From CAIJMI01 sp964448085 (GTDB lineage Bacteria > Patescibacteriota > Microgenomatia > UBA10105 > UBA927), in contig CAYUUX010000026.1 in NCBI GenBank assembly GCA_964448085.1, positions 1 to 11,557 on the forward strand: a stretch of DNA of 11,557 nt, written 5' to 3'. Shown in pieces: positions 1-4,720 of the stretch; the first letter of the stretch is position 1, and each line of letters opens with the position of its first letter. The notes under the pieces were generated by a model. It saw nothing but the letters and a program-made list of their open reading frames with translations, had not been told where the DNA came from and did no database searches. The position numbers were made by a program, and so were the translations under genes.

Positions 1-150
1 TCATCTATGTATCTTTAGTAGGTTTTTATTGCCACTATACATATACATTTATAGGGCGTTTATAAAACGTCAGGATGTAATATCATCAGGGCAGCGCGTA
101 TTTTTTCTTCTGGTTTTCTGAATTTTTCTTTATGGTTTTTTGTTATTTGG

Positions 151-195
151 GGGTCTATAAAACTTGTCTTGTTGTTTGTTGTTGGGTTGTTTGCT
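151..195 (+). repeat. Solitary copy of the GGGTCTA...AAACTT element
   Basis: GGGTCTATAAAACTTG followed by a TTG/TTT-rich tail matches the unit repeated in tandem at 5468-5720 (GGGTCTAAAAAAACTTTA plus a TTTGG-rich tail). It lies about 85 bp before the promoter of the first gene. Bases 1-150 hold no gene I can support and only one short hairpin (CGTTT-ATA-AAACG at 57-69). Confidence 0.5.
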
Positions 196-235
196 GTGGG
201 GCTGAAATATTTTAGAAATAATTCTGTTTTTCTTC

Positions 236-264
236 TTGACAACCATTATTTTTGGTTGTAGTAT
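236..264 (+). promoter_or_regulatory. Sigma70-type promoter for the sigma-like gene
   Basis: A consensus -35 box TTGACA (236-241) is separated by exactly 17 bp from TAGTAT (259-264, four of six matches to TATAAT). The expected transcript start is near 271, giving a leader of about 55 nt before the ATG at 327. A strong Shine-Dalgarno AGGAGGG lies at 313-319. The sequence is T-rich, so chance -10 boxes are common, but the perfect -35 and spacing support this one. Confidence 0.6.
239..259. promoter_or_regulatory. Inverted repeat in the promoter spacer, possible operator
   Basis: ACAACCA (239-245) and TGGTTGT (253-259) are perfect 7-bp inverted arms separated by 7 nt. The repeat covers the end of the -35 box, the whole spacer and the first base of the -10 box, where a bound dimeric repressor would block RNA polymerase. 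No regulator is identified; autoregulation by the downstream gene is only a guess. Confidence 0.45.
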
Positions 265-326
265 GCGTGTATGAATGCTGGCGTGTTTTGCTGGCTGGTT
301 TGGTTTTTTATTAGGAGGGTTTAGTG

Positions 327-1076
327 ATGCAGAATCAATTTGAGGTTTTGGTTAGTGAGTATGATAGTTTGTTTCGTCGTTATGCGAAGCGTATACGTGG
401 TGGTGGTCGTCGTTATTATGATGTTGAGGATGTGTATCAGCATATGGTATTGAATTGTTGGCGTTCTTGTTTGAGTGGGGATTTTCTGGGTAAGTTATCG
501 GCGTTGCCCTCTGGTGAGCGTGATACTTTGATGCGTCATTGTATTTTCAAGTGGGGTTGTGCGTTTTTGACTCATGTTGGTGTTAAGAGTTATGATATTC
601 AGTTGAATGCGGACATTCATTCTGGTTATGGTTTGGATGTTATAACGGCTGAGCATTTAGGTGAGGATGATCAGGTTTATTTGGATGCTCAGAGTACTCC
701 TGTTGGGTATACTCATCGTCGAGGTGAGTTATTATATTCTGAGGGTTATTTCCATTTTGTTGGTGATATTGATAAGGTTGTTAAGGTCTATTGGACAGCT
801 GGTAATGATTATGCGACTGGAGAGATTGGTGAGTTGCGGGTTCGGGATTATGGTGATGAGTGGTTATTTGTCCAGAAGTATGGTTCTGGTTATATTATGC
901 GTTTGGATAAGAGTTCTTTGTGTGGAACTTGGGTTTATCATGGTGTGGATGGGAAGCGTAGTATAGATCGGGAGTATACGACTGGTAAGGAGAAGAAGGG
1001 GGCTTATGCGTTGCGTACTCGATTAGGTGGGAAGCCTGGATCTTGCTCGAAGCGTCGGAAGAAGAAGGTGGGTTAA
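327..1076 (+). CDS. Sigma70 region 2-like protein, unassigned (249 aa)
   Basis: I chose ATG 327 over the adjacent GTG 324 because AGGAGGG (313-319) is then 7 nt upstream. Residues 11-47 look like sigma70/ECF region 2: a helix EYDSLFRRYAKRI, a short linker, then DVEDVYQHMVLNCWRS, which parallels the 'D-x-E-D-l-x-Q-x-x-x-l-x-x-W' pattern that binds core polymerase. Residues 60-85 are also helical and Cys/His/Trp-containing. I do not see a convincing region 4 helix-turn-helix. Residues 85-225 are unlike a standard sigma factor, and the tail (KRRKKK near 243-248) is very basic and could contact nucleic acid. The gene is monocistronic, with its own promoter and terminator. Coding-strand bias (G+T-rich, C-poor) matches the rightward triplet at 5897-11557, suggesting a shared history. 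Alternative: a DNA-binding protein with a chance resemblance. Certain as a gene, tentative as a sigma-like factor. Confidence 0.82.
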   Translation: MQNQFEVLVSEYDSLFRRYAKRIRGGGRRYYDVEDVYQHMVLNCWRSCLSGDFLGKLSALPSGERDTLMRHCIFKWGCAFLTHVGVKSYDIQLNADIHSGYGLDVITAEHLGEDDQVYLDAQSTPVGYTHRRGELLYSEGYFHFVGDIDKVVKVYWTAGNDYATGEIGELRVRDYGDEWLFVQKYGSGYIMRLDKSSLCGTWVYHGVDGKRSIDREYTTGKEKKGAYALRTRLGGKPGSCSKRRKKKVG

Positions 1077-1111
1077 ACCTGATTGTTCTGGTTGGTTTAG
1101 GTTGTTATTAG

Positions 1112-1137
1112 GGCACGGATCAAACCGTGCCTTTTTT
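1112..1137 (+). terminator. Intrinsic terminator after the sigma-like gene
   Basis: A perfect 7-bp GC-rich stem GGCACGG (1112-1118) / CCGTGCC (1125-1131) with loop ATCAAA is followed at once by six T residues (1132-1137). It lies 36 nt after the stop codon and is a textbook Rho-independent terminator. Confidence 0.92.
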
Positions 1138-1362
1138 ATTTGGTTTGGGGTTGGGGTCAACTATTCGGAAATCTCTAATAGTTCGGTATGGTATGATGGT
1201 TATAAATACTTGTCATCAGCAACTAAATGCTGGTCATATTTAGGGTTTTGTGTTTGGGGCTGATAAATATTACCTGTTTGTAGTGTTATCGTTATCAGGG
1301 TTTATCTGTGTTGTTCTGGTGGGTTTCTGGTTGTGGTGTTGTGTTTGGTGTGTGGTTTTATA
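1138..1362. other. Gene-free spacer with short inverted repeats
   Basis: No coding sequence with a ribosome binding site is seen on either strand. Two short inverted repeats stand out: AACTATT (1159-1165) with AATAGTT (1177-1183) around an 11-nt spacer, and CAGCA/TGCTG (1217-1232). The stretch TATAAATACTTG...GCAACTAAAT at 1201-1227 is imperfectly repeated at 1808-1835. This is the left edge of the 1.5-kb repeat zone. Confidence 0.4.
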
Positions 1363-1450
1363 AATCCTAGTGTTGGGTTAGGGATGTAAAAAACTGTAAT
1401 CCTAGTGTTGGGTTAAGGATGTAAAAACTGTAATCCTAGTGTTGGGTTAG
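1363..1450 (+). repeat. 34/35-bp direct repeats, first array (3 copies)
   Basis: AATCCTAGTGTTGGGTTAGG recurs at 1363, 1398 and 1432 (35- and 34-bp periods), separated by GATGTAAAAA(A)CTGT. Each copy contains CCTA and TAGG arms 9 nt apart, so it could fold into a small hairpin; the middle copy has a changed right arm (TAAGG). The last unit runs into unrelated sequence after 1450. The whole period is conserved and there are no variable spacers, so this is not a CRISPR array. The size and tandem arrangement resemble iterons, but the binding protein is unknown. Confidence 0.85.
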
Positions 1451-1467
1451 GGTATTAGGTTTTATAT

Positions 1468-1487
1468 TTGCTGGTAGCAATTATTGC
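1468..1487. repeat. Nested TTGC/GCAA hairpins
   Basis: TTGCT-GGT-AGCAA (1468-1480) overlaps GCAA-TTA-TTGC (1477-1487), giving two mutually exclusive small hairpins. Related TTG...GCAA segments after TATAAA(A)TAC occur at 1201-1221 and 1808-1830, so this may be a degenerate dispersed element. Function unknown. Confidence 0.35.
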
Positions 1488-1508
1488 TTGCAGTTGGTTG
1501 GTTATTTG

Positions 1509-1550
1509 GGGTCTAAAAAAAAAACTTTGTGCATTTGGTTTGTTTTTATA
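1509..1550 (+). repeat. Solitary copy of the GGGTCTAAAA...ACTTT element
   Basis: GGGTCTA, an A-run (10 A in all) and CTTTG, followed by a TTTGGTTTG tail, match the five-copy array at 5468-5720. This copy sits between the two 34-bp arrays and has no gene directly downstream, which weakens the idea that the element is simply a promoter. Confidence 0.6.
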
Positions 1551-1552
1551 GT

Positions 1553-1569
1553 CCTACTGCTGCGGTAGG
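1553..1569. repeat. Isolated CCTAC-N7-GTAGG hairpin
   Basis: CCTAC (1553-1557), a 7-nt loop and GTAGG (1565-1569) form a perfect 5-bp stem. It is a cleaner version of the hairpin in the 34-bp repeats and has the same arm and loop lengths as the hairpin in the 50-bp repeats at 2344-2471, so it links the two families. Confidence 0.55.
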
Positions 1570-1583
1570 GTATTGGTTTTATA

Positions 1584-1743
1584 AATCCTAGTGTTTGGGT
1601 AGGAATGTAAAAAACTGTAATCATAGTGTCAGGGTAGGGATGTAAAAACTGTAATCCTAGTGTCAGGGTAGGGATGTAAAAACTGTAATCCTAGTGTCAG
1701 GGTAGGGATGTAAAAACTGTAATCCTAGTGTCGGGTTATGGTA
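1584..1743 (+). repeat. 34/35-bp direct repeats, second array (5 copies)
   Basis: AATCCTAG-type units start at 1584, 1619, 1653, 1687 and 1721 (periods 35, 34, 34, 34). The three central copies are nearly identical and read TGTCAGGGTAGG where the first array has TGTTGGGTTAGG, so the arrays have been homogenised separately. The linker GATGTAAAAACTGT is shared with the first array. The copy at 1619 has CATAG instead of CCTAG. Degenerate partial units continue to about 1800 (AATCCC at 1755, AATCCTACTGG near 1779). Confidence 0.88.
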
Positions 1744-1807
1744 TTGGGTTTTATAATCCCTGTTGCTGTTGGTTTTGTAATCCTACTGGTGTTGTATGGT
1801 ATTGGGC

Positions 1808-2020
1808 TATAAAATACTTGCTAGGTGCAACTAAATAAAGGGCATTTGAGCGGTTTTTGTCTTTGGGGTGGCAAATCATACCGACCTGTTCCGTAGCGTT
1901 TGAAATAAGCAAACTCTGTTGATTTCACGGGGTGTTCTGTGTGTTGGTTGGATGCTTGAGGTGCGATAGTTGTGGTCTCTGCGGAAGATTAGGGTGATAT
2001 TAGGGGCGGAAAAAATCTTT
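1808..2020. other. Gene-free stretch between repeats and the large hairpin
   Basis: No supported gene. TATAAAATACTTG...GCAACTAAAT (1808-1836) resembles 1201-1227. A small hairpin GTTTG-AAATAAG-CAAAC lies at 1898-1914. The G+T-rich bias persists here. It could encode a structured RNA, but I see no known RNA family signature. Confidence 0.3.
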
Positions 2021-2023
2021 TGT

Positions 2024-2140
2024 TTTTGCTGCCCGAAAGTGGGTTGCCGGTGAAAGTTTGTTGCATGGCTATTTATACCCCCCTATCCCTAGGGGGGGGG
2101 TATAAGCCAGCCACAAAACCTACACTTTCCGGCAGCAAAA
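2024..2140. repeat. Large composite stem-loop with C6/G9 tracts
   Basis: The inner hairpin spans 2045-2134: TGCCGG/CCGGCA, AAAGT/ACTTT, TGGCT/AGCCA, then a 10-bp apex stem TATACCCCCC (2074-2083) with GGGGGGTATA (2095-2104) and a short C/G-containing loop. A competing outer pairing joins TTTTGCTGCC (2024-2033) with GGCAGCAAAA (2131-2140), so two conformations are possible. The pieces GGCAGCAAAA and its complement belong to the GGGCAGYAAAAAC motif family of this region. Such structures occur at replication or nicking origins and in structured RNAs; the sequence does not decide between them. Confidence 0.7.
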
Positions 2141-2189
2141 CCGAGGGGGAGGTAAGAGCGTTCCGTTTTATTCCGTTTTTTTATGTTTT

Positions 2190-2229
2190 TTATCCCCCTT
2201 TATAATTACTTATTATAAAGGGGGGATAA
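2190..2229. repeat. Long AT-rich palindrome with C5/G6 tract
   Basis: TTATCCCCCTTTATAAT (2190-2206) pairs with ATTATAAAG...GGGGGATAA (2212-2229) with a single bulged G and a 5-nt loop, giving a 17-bp stem. A T-rich stretch lies on the left (2164-2189) and AATTTTAGG on the right. It could end transcription in either direction or extrude as a cruciform; the short downstream T-run makes a simple rightward terminator doubtful. Confidence 0.7.
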
Positions 2230-2283
2230 TTTTAGGTCGTCTGTCAATAGTTTATTTCAGTACTCGATGGGGGTTTTGCTTTT

Positions 2284-2304
2284 TAATATCGCATAGCGAT
2301 ATTA
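2284..2304. repeat. TAATATCGC-ATA-GCGATATTA hairpin
   Basis: A perfect 9-bp stem (2284-2292 with 2296-2304) with a 3-nt loop, flanked by T-rich tracts (TTGCTTTT before, CTTATTTTT after). It is either a weak terminator or a protein-binding palindrome at the edge of the 50-bp repeats. Confidence 0.55.
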
Positions 2305-2343
2305 CTTATTTTTCAAAATAAATTTCAATATGCTCTGTGTTGG

Positions 2344-2471
2344 GGTATCGGGCAGTAAAAACCTACCGGAGTTGTAGGGATTTAGGTACCGAGGGTATCG
2401 GGCAGTAAAAACCTACCGGAGTTGTAGGGATTTAGGTACCGAGGGTATCGGGCAGTAAAAACCTACCGGAG
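2344..2471 (+). repeat. 50-bp direct repeats (2.5 copies)
   Basis: Two exact 50-bp units (2344-2393, 2394-2443) and a 28-bp partial third (2444-2471) begin GGTATCGGGCAGTAAAAACC. Each full unit contains the hairpin CCTAC-CGGAGTT-GTAGG (2362-2378 in the first) and ends TTTAGGTACCGAG. GTAAAAAC followed by CCTA...GTAGGGAT is shared with the 34-bp repeats, so the two families are related. The third copy breaks off just before its right hairpin arm. The exact identity suggests recent duplication or homogenisation. Confidence 0.92.
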
Positions 2472-2600
2472 AGTTATGAATTGAATAAAAGCCACTAGGA
2501 TCGTTTTGATACCGAACCCTACGTCCGATATGGTTTCGCTTTAAAGTCTACCCAGAATAAAAATAAACCGCATCTGGCTGGCTTCTGCGTATGAGATTGG

Positions 2601-2649
2601 ACAGGGCAGCAAAGACTTTTCCAGTTTTTGGTTGTTTTTACTGCCCTGT
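2601..2649. repeat. Inverted GGGCAG repeat after the leftward operon
   Basis: ACAGGGCAG (2601-2609) and CTGCCCTGT (2641-2649) are perfect 9-bp arms around 31 nt. It begins 7 nt beyond the last stop codon of the leftward operon, so it may form a 3' end structure for that transcript, but no U-run follows on that strand. Both arms extend into GGGCAGYAAA(A/G)AC, the motif present in the 50-bp repeats, here facing each other. Bases 2472-2600 hold nothing else I can support apart from CACTAGGAT (2493-2501), the complement of the 34-bp repeat core. Confidence 0.55.
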
Positions 2650-2656
2650 TGCTCTG

Positions 2657-2881
2657 TTAGTAGAGCTGTTGGTTGATGGTCTGGCGGGCACTGATGTAGT
2701 CGGGATGAAAGACTCCGACCGAGTATCGTAGGCTATCCAGTGCCCATGTATCGGCAAGATGGATACGACCCTCACGGAGTCTTTGTTCGGATTCGAGCAA
2801 GCAAAAGACTGCGGACTCGTTGCTGGTATCCAGCAATTCTTTTGCTATATCAAATACTTCAGTTGTTTCGGTTGTTGTCAT
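2657..2881 (-). CDS. Hypothetical acidic protein (74 aa), last gene of leftward operon
   Basis: I do not recognise this protein. It starts MTTTETTEVFDIAKELLD, is rich in Glu/Asp and Leu, and is predicted mainly helical (residues 8-60), with no membrane segment or Cys cluster. The start is supported by GGAAGG upstream and by the overlap with the preceding gene: its ATG shares the ATGA with that gene's TGA stop, a hallmark of translational coupling. It is the sixth and last gene after the promoter at 5159-5187. Codon use is balanced, unlike the rightward genes. A role in a complex with the 48-aa protein is plausible from the coupling only. Confidence 0.75.
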   Translation of the reverse strand: MTTTETTEVFDIAKELLDTSNESAVFCLLESEQRLREGRIHLADTWALDSLRYSVGVFHPDYISARQTINQQLY

Positions 2882-3024
2882 ACCAGAGCCTTCCTTTCCC
2901 CCTTGAGGTCTTCCGGCGAGGTGTAGACCTCAGCCATATATTCCCTCAGGTTGCGCCGGTCATCCCGCTTGCGGCGGACTGCCTCAGCTCTTTTTTGAAC
3001 CCGACCCATTGTTGCAGTGCACAT
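2878..3024 (-). CDS. Small basic protein (48 aa), coupled to the next gene
   Basis: This short reading frame begins with ATG at 3024 (MCTATMGRVQKRAEAV...) and ends with TGA at 2878-2880. GGAGGGG lies 8 nt upstream of the ATG, inside the end of the preceding gene, and only 5 nt separate the two. An internal ATG at 3009 would give 43 aa but lacks as good a site. The middle is strongly basic (RRKRDDRRNLRE, about residues 17-28), predicting a single helix that could bind nucleic acid or an acidic partner. Its stop overlaps the start of the acidic 74-aa gene by 4 nt, so a basic/acidic pair is made together. That recalls small two-gene modules such as toxin-antitoxin pairs, but there is no family match. 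Confidence 0.7.
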   Translation of the reverse strand: MCTATMGRVQKRAEAVRRKRDDRRNLREYMAEVYTSPEDLKGERKALV

Positions 3025-3029
3025 GTTAT

Positions 3030-3587
3030 TTACCCCTCCGCTTTGTTGATTAGTGAGGTTCGCTTCTCTTCGAGGTACTCTTGCACCCCGTAAAGTATGC
3101 TGCCGTCATCAGCGTCTAACTCGATTCCGATGGCTAAATCAGCCAGCTCCTGATCTGTCATATCCGCCCGGACCCCGCAGTCCCCCTCGAATTGTAGGTA
3201 GTCCACAGCGGATACCAGAGAATAGTAGTCGTTTTGCTCACAAAGGAACTCAAATGACCTGATTAGGTTGTAAATTGCATCCTCATCCAGACCAGGAAAC
3301 GACGCCCGGCGACCATCCTCATAATGGTCTAGTATCCTGATAATTTCCTCCGTATGCTCCCTAATCCATTCCTCAACATAGGAATCCTTAGGATGCCCCT
3401 TACTGTAGGCGGCAATTATATGCCCGTCATGCTCAGCCATCAGAACGCTGCCATCATTATCGACCTGACGAACCCTGATCCGGCGATCCCGGCAGTCAAT
3501 AGCCAAACGAGTCAAGGTCGCCGCGCCCGTGTCCTGATGATAGGCGTCGATTTCGGGTATTGTGTTGATGTACTGAATCGTAAACAT
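3030..3587 (-). CDS. Hypothetical acidic protein (185 aa)
   Basis: Not a family I can name. ATG 3587 has AAAGGAG 6 nt upstream. Residues 1-60 look beta-rich (MFTIQYINTI..., alternating hydrophobic and charged, ending HDGHIIAAYSKGHPKDSYVEEWI). Residues 70-170 are helical and very acidic, with two helix-rich segments (VEEWIREHTEEIIRILDHYED and the DYYSLVSAVDYLQFEGD region). No signal peptide or membrane segment is seen. It is the fourth of six genes in the leftward operon, after a hairpin at 3611-3629, and is followed by the basic 48-aa gene after 5 nt. High acidity and this context are compatible with a DNA-mimic or anti-defence role, but nothing specific shows it. Confidence 0.82.
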   Translation of the reverse strand: MFTIQYINTIPEIDAYHQDTGAATLTRLAIDCRDRRIRVRQVDNDGSVLMAEHDGHIIAAYSKGHPKDSYVEEWIREHTEEIIRILDHYEDGRRASFPGLDEDAIYNLIRSFEFLCEQNDYYSLVSAVDYLQFEGDCGVRADMTDQELADLAIGIELDADDGSILYGVQEYLEEKRTSLINKAEG

Positions 3588-3610
3588 GATCGTCTCCTTT
3601 TGTAATGTTT

Positions 3611-3629
3611 GTAAGGTACCCTACCTTAC
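3611..3629. repeat. Intergenic hairpin GTAAGGTA/TACCTTAC
   Basis: A perfect 8-bp stem with a 3-nt loop lies in the 50-nt gap between the 110-aa and 185-aa genes, upstream of the latter's Shine-Dalgarno site. It may act as an mRNA processing or stability element; there is no U-run on the leftward strand, so it is not a clear terminator. Confidence 0.6.
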
Positions 3630-3637
3630 TGGGGTTA

Positions 3638-3970
3638 TCAGAAACAAGCGTGAATTACAACGTCGTCCGATACGTCGATGACAGTTGTATTATTATTCAA
3701 GTATTCCCTGATTCGACTGTTGAAATCCTTATCGCTCTCGTTCTCGCCCTTCTGCTCTTGATTGTAGTTCTCGGCGATCTCTTTAAGCGTATGTTCGCTA
3801 TAATCACAACAGAGCGCGATAACGTCCAGCTCGATTTCCGCGCCGGTATCCTCTTCGAGTTGTTCTAGATAATCGAAAAAGGCGCGTTTCCCGTCATACG
3901 AAAACTGGTCTTGTCTGTCATGCGCTCGAAACGCATCGACAAATTCGCTGAAATTAACGCTCTGTTTCAT
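3638..3970 (-). CDS. Uncharacterised phage/plasmid accessory protein (110 aa, ELDVIALCC family)
   Basis: The start at 3970 has AAGGAG 8 nt upstream. The order of motifs is distinctive: NFSEFVDAF near the N-terminus, QFSYDGKRAFFDYLE (22-36), EELDVIALCC-type motif ELDVIALCCDYSE (47-59), an acidic linker (70-82), and a C-terminal TTVIDV...VVIHACF strand pair. I recall proteins with this FSY-G-(x)-AlF-YLE...ELDVIALCC-x-(F/Y)-SE pattern as a widespread small family in phages and plasmids, often among antirestriction or other accessory genes, without a known function. That recollection is from memory. The paired CysCys and acidity are visible. It lies third in the leftward operon, with a hairpin just upstream of its ribosome binding site. 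Confidence 0.85.
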   Translation of the reverse strand: MKQSVNFSEFVDAFRAHDRQDQFSYDGKRAFFDYLEQLEEDTGAEIELDVIALCCDYSEHTLKEIAENYNQEQKGENESDKDFNSRIREYLNNNTTVIDVSDDVVIHACF

Positions 3971-3984
3971 GTCTTGTTCTCCTT

Positions 3985-4001
3985 CCCGCTTAATGGGCGG
4001 G
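3985..4001. repeat. Hairpin CCCGC/GCGGG just upstream of the 110-aa gene
   Basis: CCCGC (3985-3989) and GCGGG (3997-4001) pair around 7 nt immediately before the AAGGAG of the 110-aa gene on the leftward transcript. It could shield or define the 5' end of a processed mRNA. The remaining intergenic bases (4002-4060) show only a short GGG-TATA-CCC palindrome. Confidence 0.5.
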
Positions 4002-4060
4002 TTAATTGTTATTGTCGGCAGCGGGATATACCCGGCTATAGCAACCGACCGTATCTATAC

Positions 4061-4591
4061 CTACTCATACACGGTTTCGAGTCCCCGCAATTCAACGGGC
4101 AGATGATCCCGTATCTGATCCCGATCCCCGATAAAACCGCCGCAACTATCAATAACCTCCCCGTCCTCTATAATCGAGTACCCCCAGCAATTGCCCGATA
4201 CCCAGTCGCTATACTCCTCAACAACGGATCGAAGCATATCTTCGATCCGTTTTTTCGACGCTGCGTTAACGGATCGCTTGCCTGTCGATTTCGTCCAGTC
4301 GGCAAGCGTTATATAGATATATCCTAGCTGCCCGCTATCCCATGGGCAGCTAAAACCCGTAGTGTTCATCACAAGCCCCCCATGATCATAGCCATACACG
4401 GGCAGCTTGACGATAGCCCGTTTAAAGCCCTCATCCTCATGCAGCTCTTCCGGCGTACGGAATTCTCCGTCCCCTAGTCGATACCTCCGATGAAACAACG
4501 CAAGCCGACCAAACCCGCCGTCTTCCCGCGGACTCGGACACTCCGAGTCATGCCATATCTTAATCGTTACCGATTGAGCTTGAGTCGTCAT
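4061..4591 (-). CDS. Uncharacterised phage/plasmid protein with SCPWDSGQLGYI motif (176 aa)
   Basis: The start at 4591 has GGGGAG about 8 nt upstream. Visible features: an N-terminal strand (VTIKIWHDSECPSPRED), a conserved-looking LALFHRRYRLGD (30-41), LPVYGYDHGG (63-72), and SCPWDSGQLGYIYI (81-94), followed by a helix (KKRIEDMLRSVVEEYSDW) and WGYSI...DSCGGFIGD (136-156). I recall this 'HRRY-LGD / YDH / T-x-F-SCPWDSGQ-x-G' pattern as a recurring uncharacterised family of phages, plasmids and integrative elements; no activity is known to me. Four Cys, two in CPW and DSC contexts, suggest metal or catalytic sites, but that is inference. It is second in the leftward operon and shows no strand bias. 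Confidence 0.85.
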   Translation of the reverse strand: MTTQAQSVTIKIWHDSECPSPREDGGFGRLALFHRRYRLGDGEFRTPEELHEDEGFKRAIVKLPVYGYDHGGLVMNTTGFSCPWDSGQLGYIYITLADWTKSTGKRSVNAASKKRIEDMLRSVVEEYSDWVSGNCWGYSIIEDGEVIDSCGGFIGDRDQIRDHLPVELRGLETVYE

Positions 4592-4613
4592 AACCAGTAC
4601 TCCCCATACTATG

Positions 4614-4696
4614 CCGCCCCTGAAGGGCGGACGGTTTTATAGACCCCGATAACATACCGGAGTCCGTTACTGCCAAAGGGGAGCATATAGCTCCCC
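4614..4696. repeat. Two intergenic hairpins in the leftward operon
   Basis: CCGCCC/GGGCGG (4614-4619 with 4625-4630, 5-nt loop) and GGGGAGC/GCTCCCC (4678-4684 with 4690-4696, loop ATATA) lie between the first and second genes. The second is followed on the leftward strand by only TTT, so it is at most a partial terminator or attenuator; the first sits close to the next gene's ribosome binding site. Confidence 0.55.
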
Positions 4697-4720
4697 CGTT
4701 GGATTGAATTAATATGCGGA

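Noticed and set aside
60..242. 60-codon leftward open frame before the first gene
   Set aside because: It starts with TTG, has no ribosome binding site, and its Lys/Asn/Thr-rich sequence is what the complement of G+T-rich DNA gives.
661..966. 101-codon rightward frame rich in Ile/Leu/Val inside the sigma-like gene
   Set aside because: A shifted reading of T/G-rich coding DNA that mimics membrane segments; the gene in the main frame has the ribosome binding site.
1027..1263. Rightward 78-codon frame overlapping the end of the sigma-like gene
   Set aside because: It runs out of phase through the gene end and through the intrinsic terminator at 1112-1137, with no start signal.
1363..1450. Telomere-like repeats (GGGTTAGGG)
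   Set aside because: The string is only a part of a 34-bp unit and does not repeat on a 6-bp period; the second array lacks it.
1363..1743. CRISPR array
   Set aside because: The whole 34/35-bp period is conserved, so there are no variable spacers, and no cas genes are present.
2020..2205. 61-codon rightward frame
   Set aside because: It spans the large hairpin and G/C tracts, has no ribosome binding site, and its sequence is explained by the structures.
2740..4327. Several rightward open frames over the leftward operon
   Set aside because: They are antisense shadows of genes that have good ribosome binding sites and coherent proteins on the other strand.
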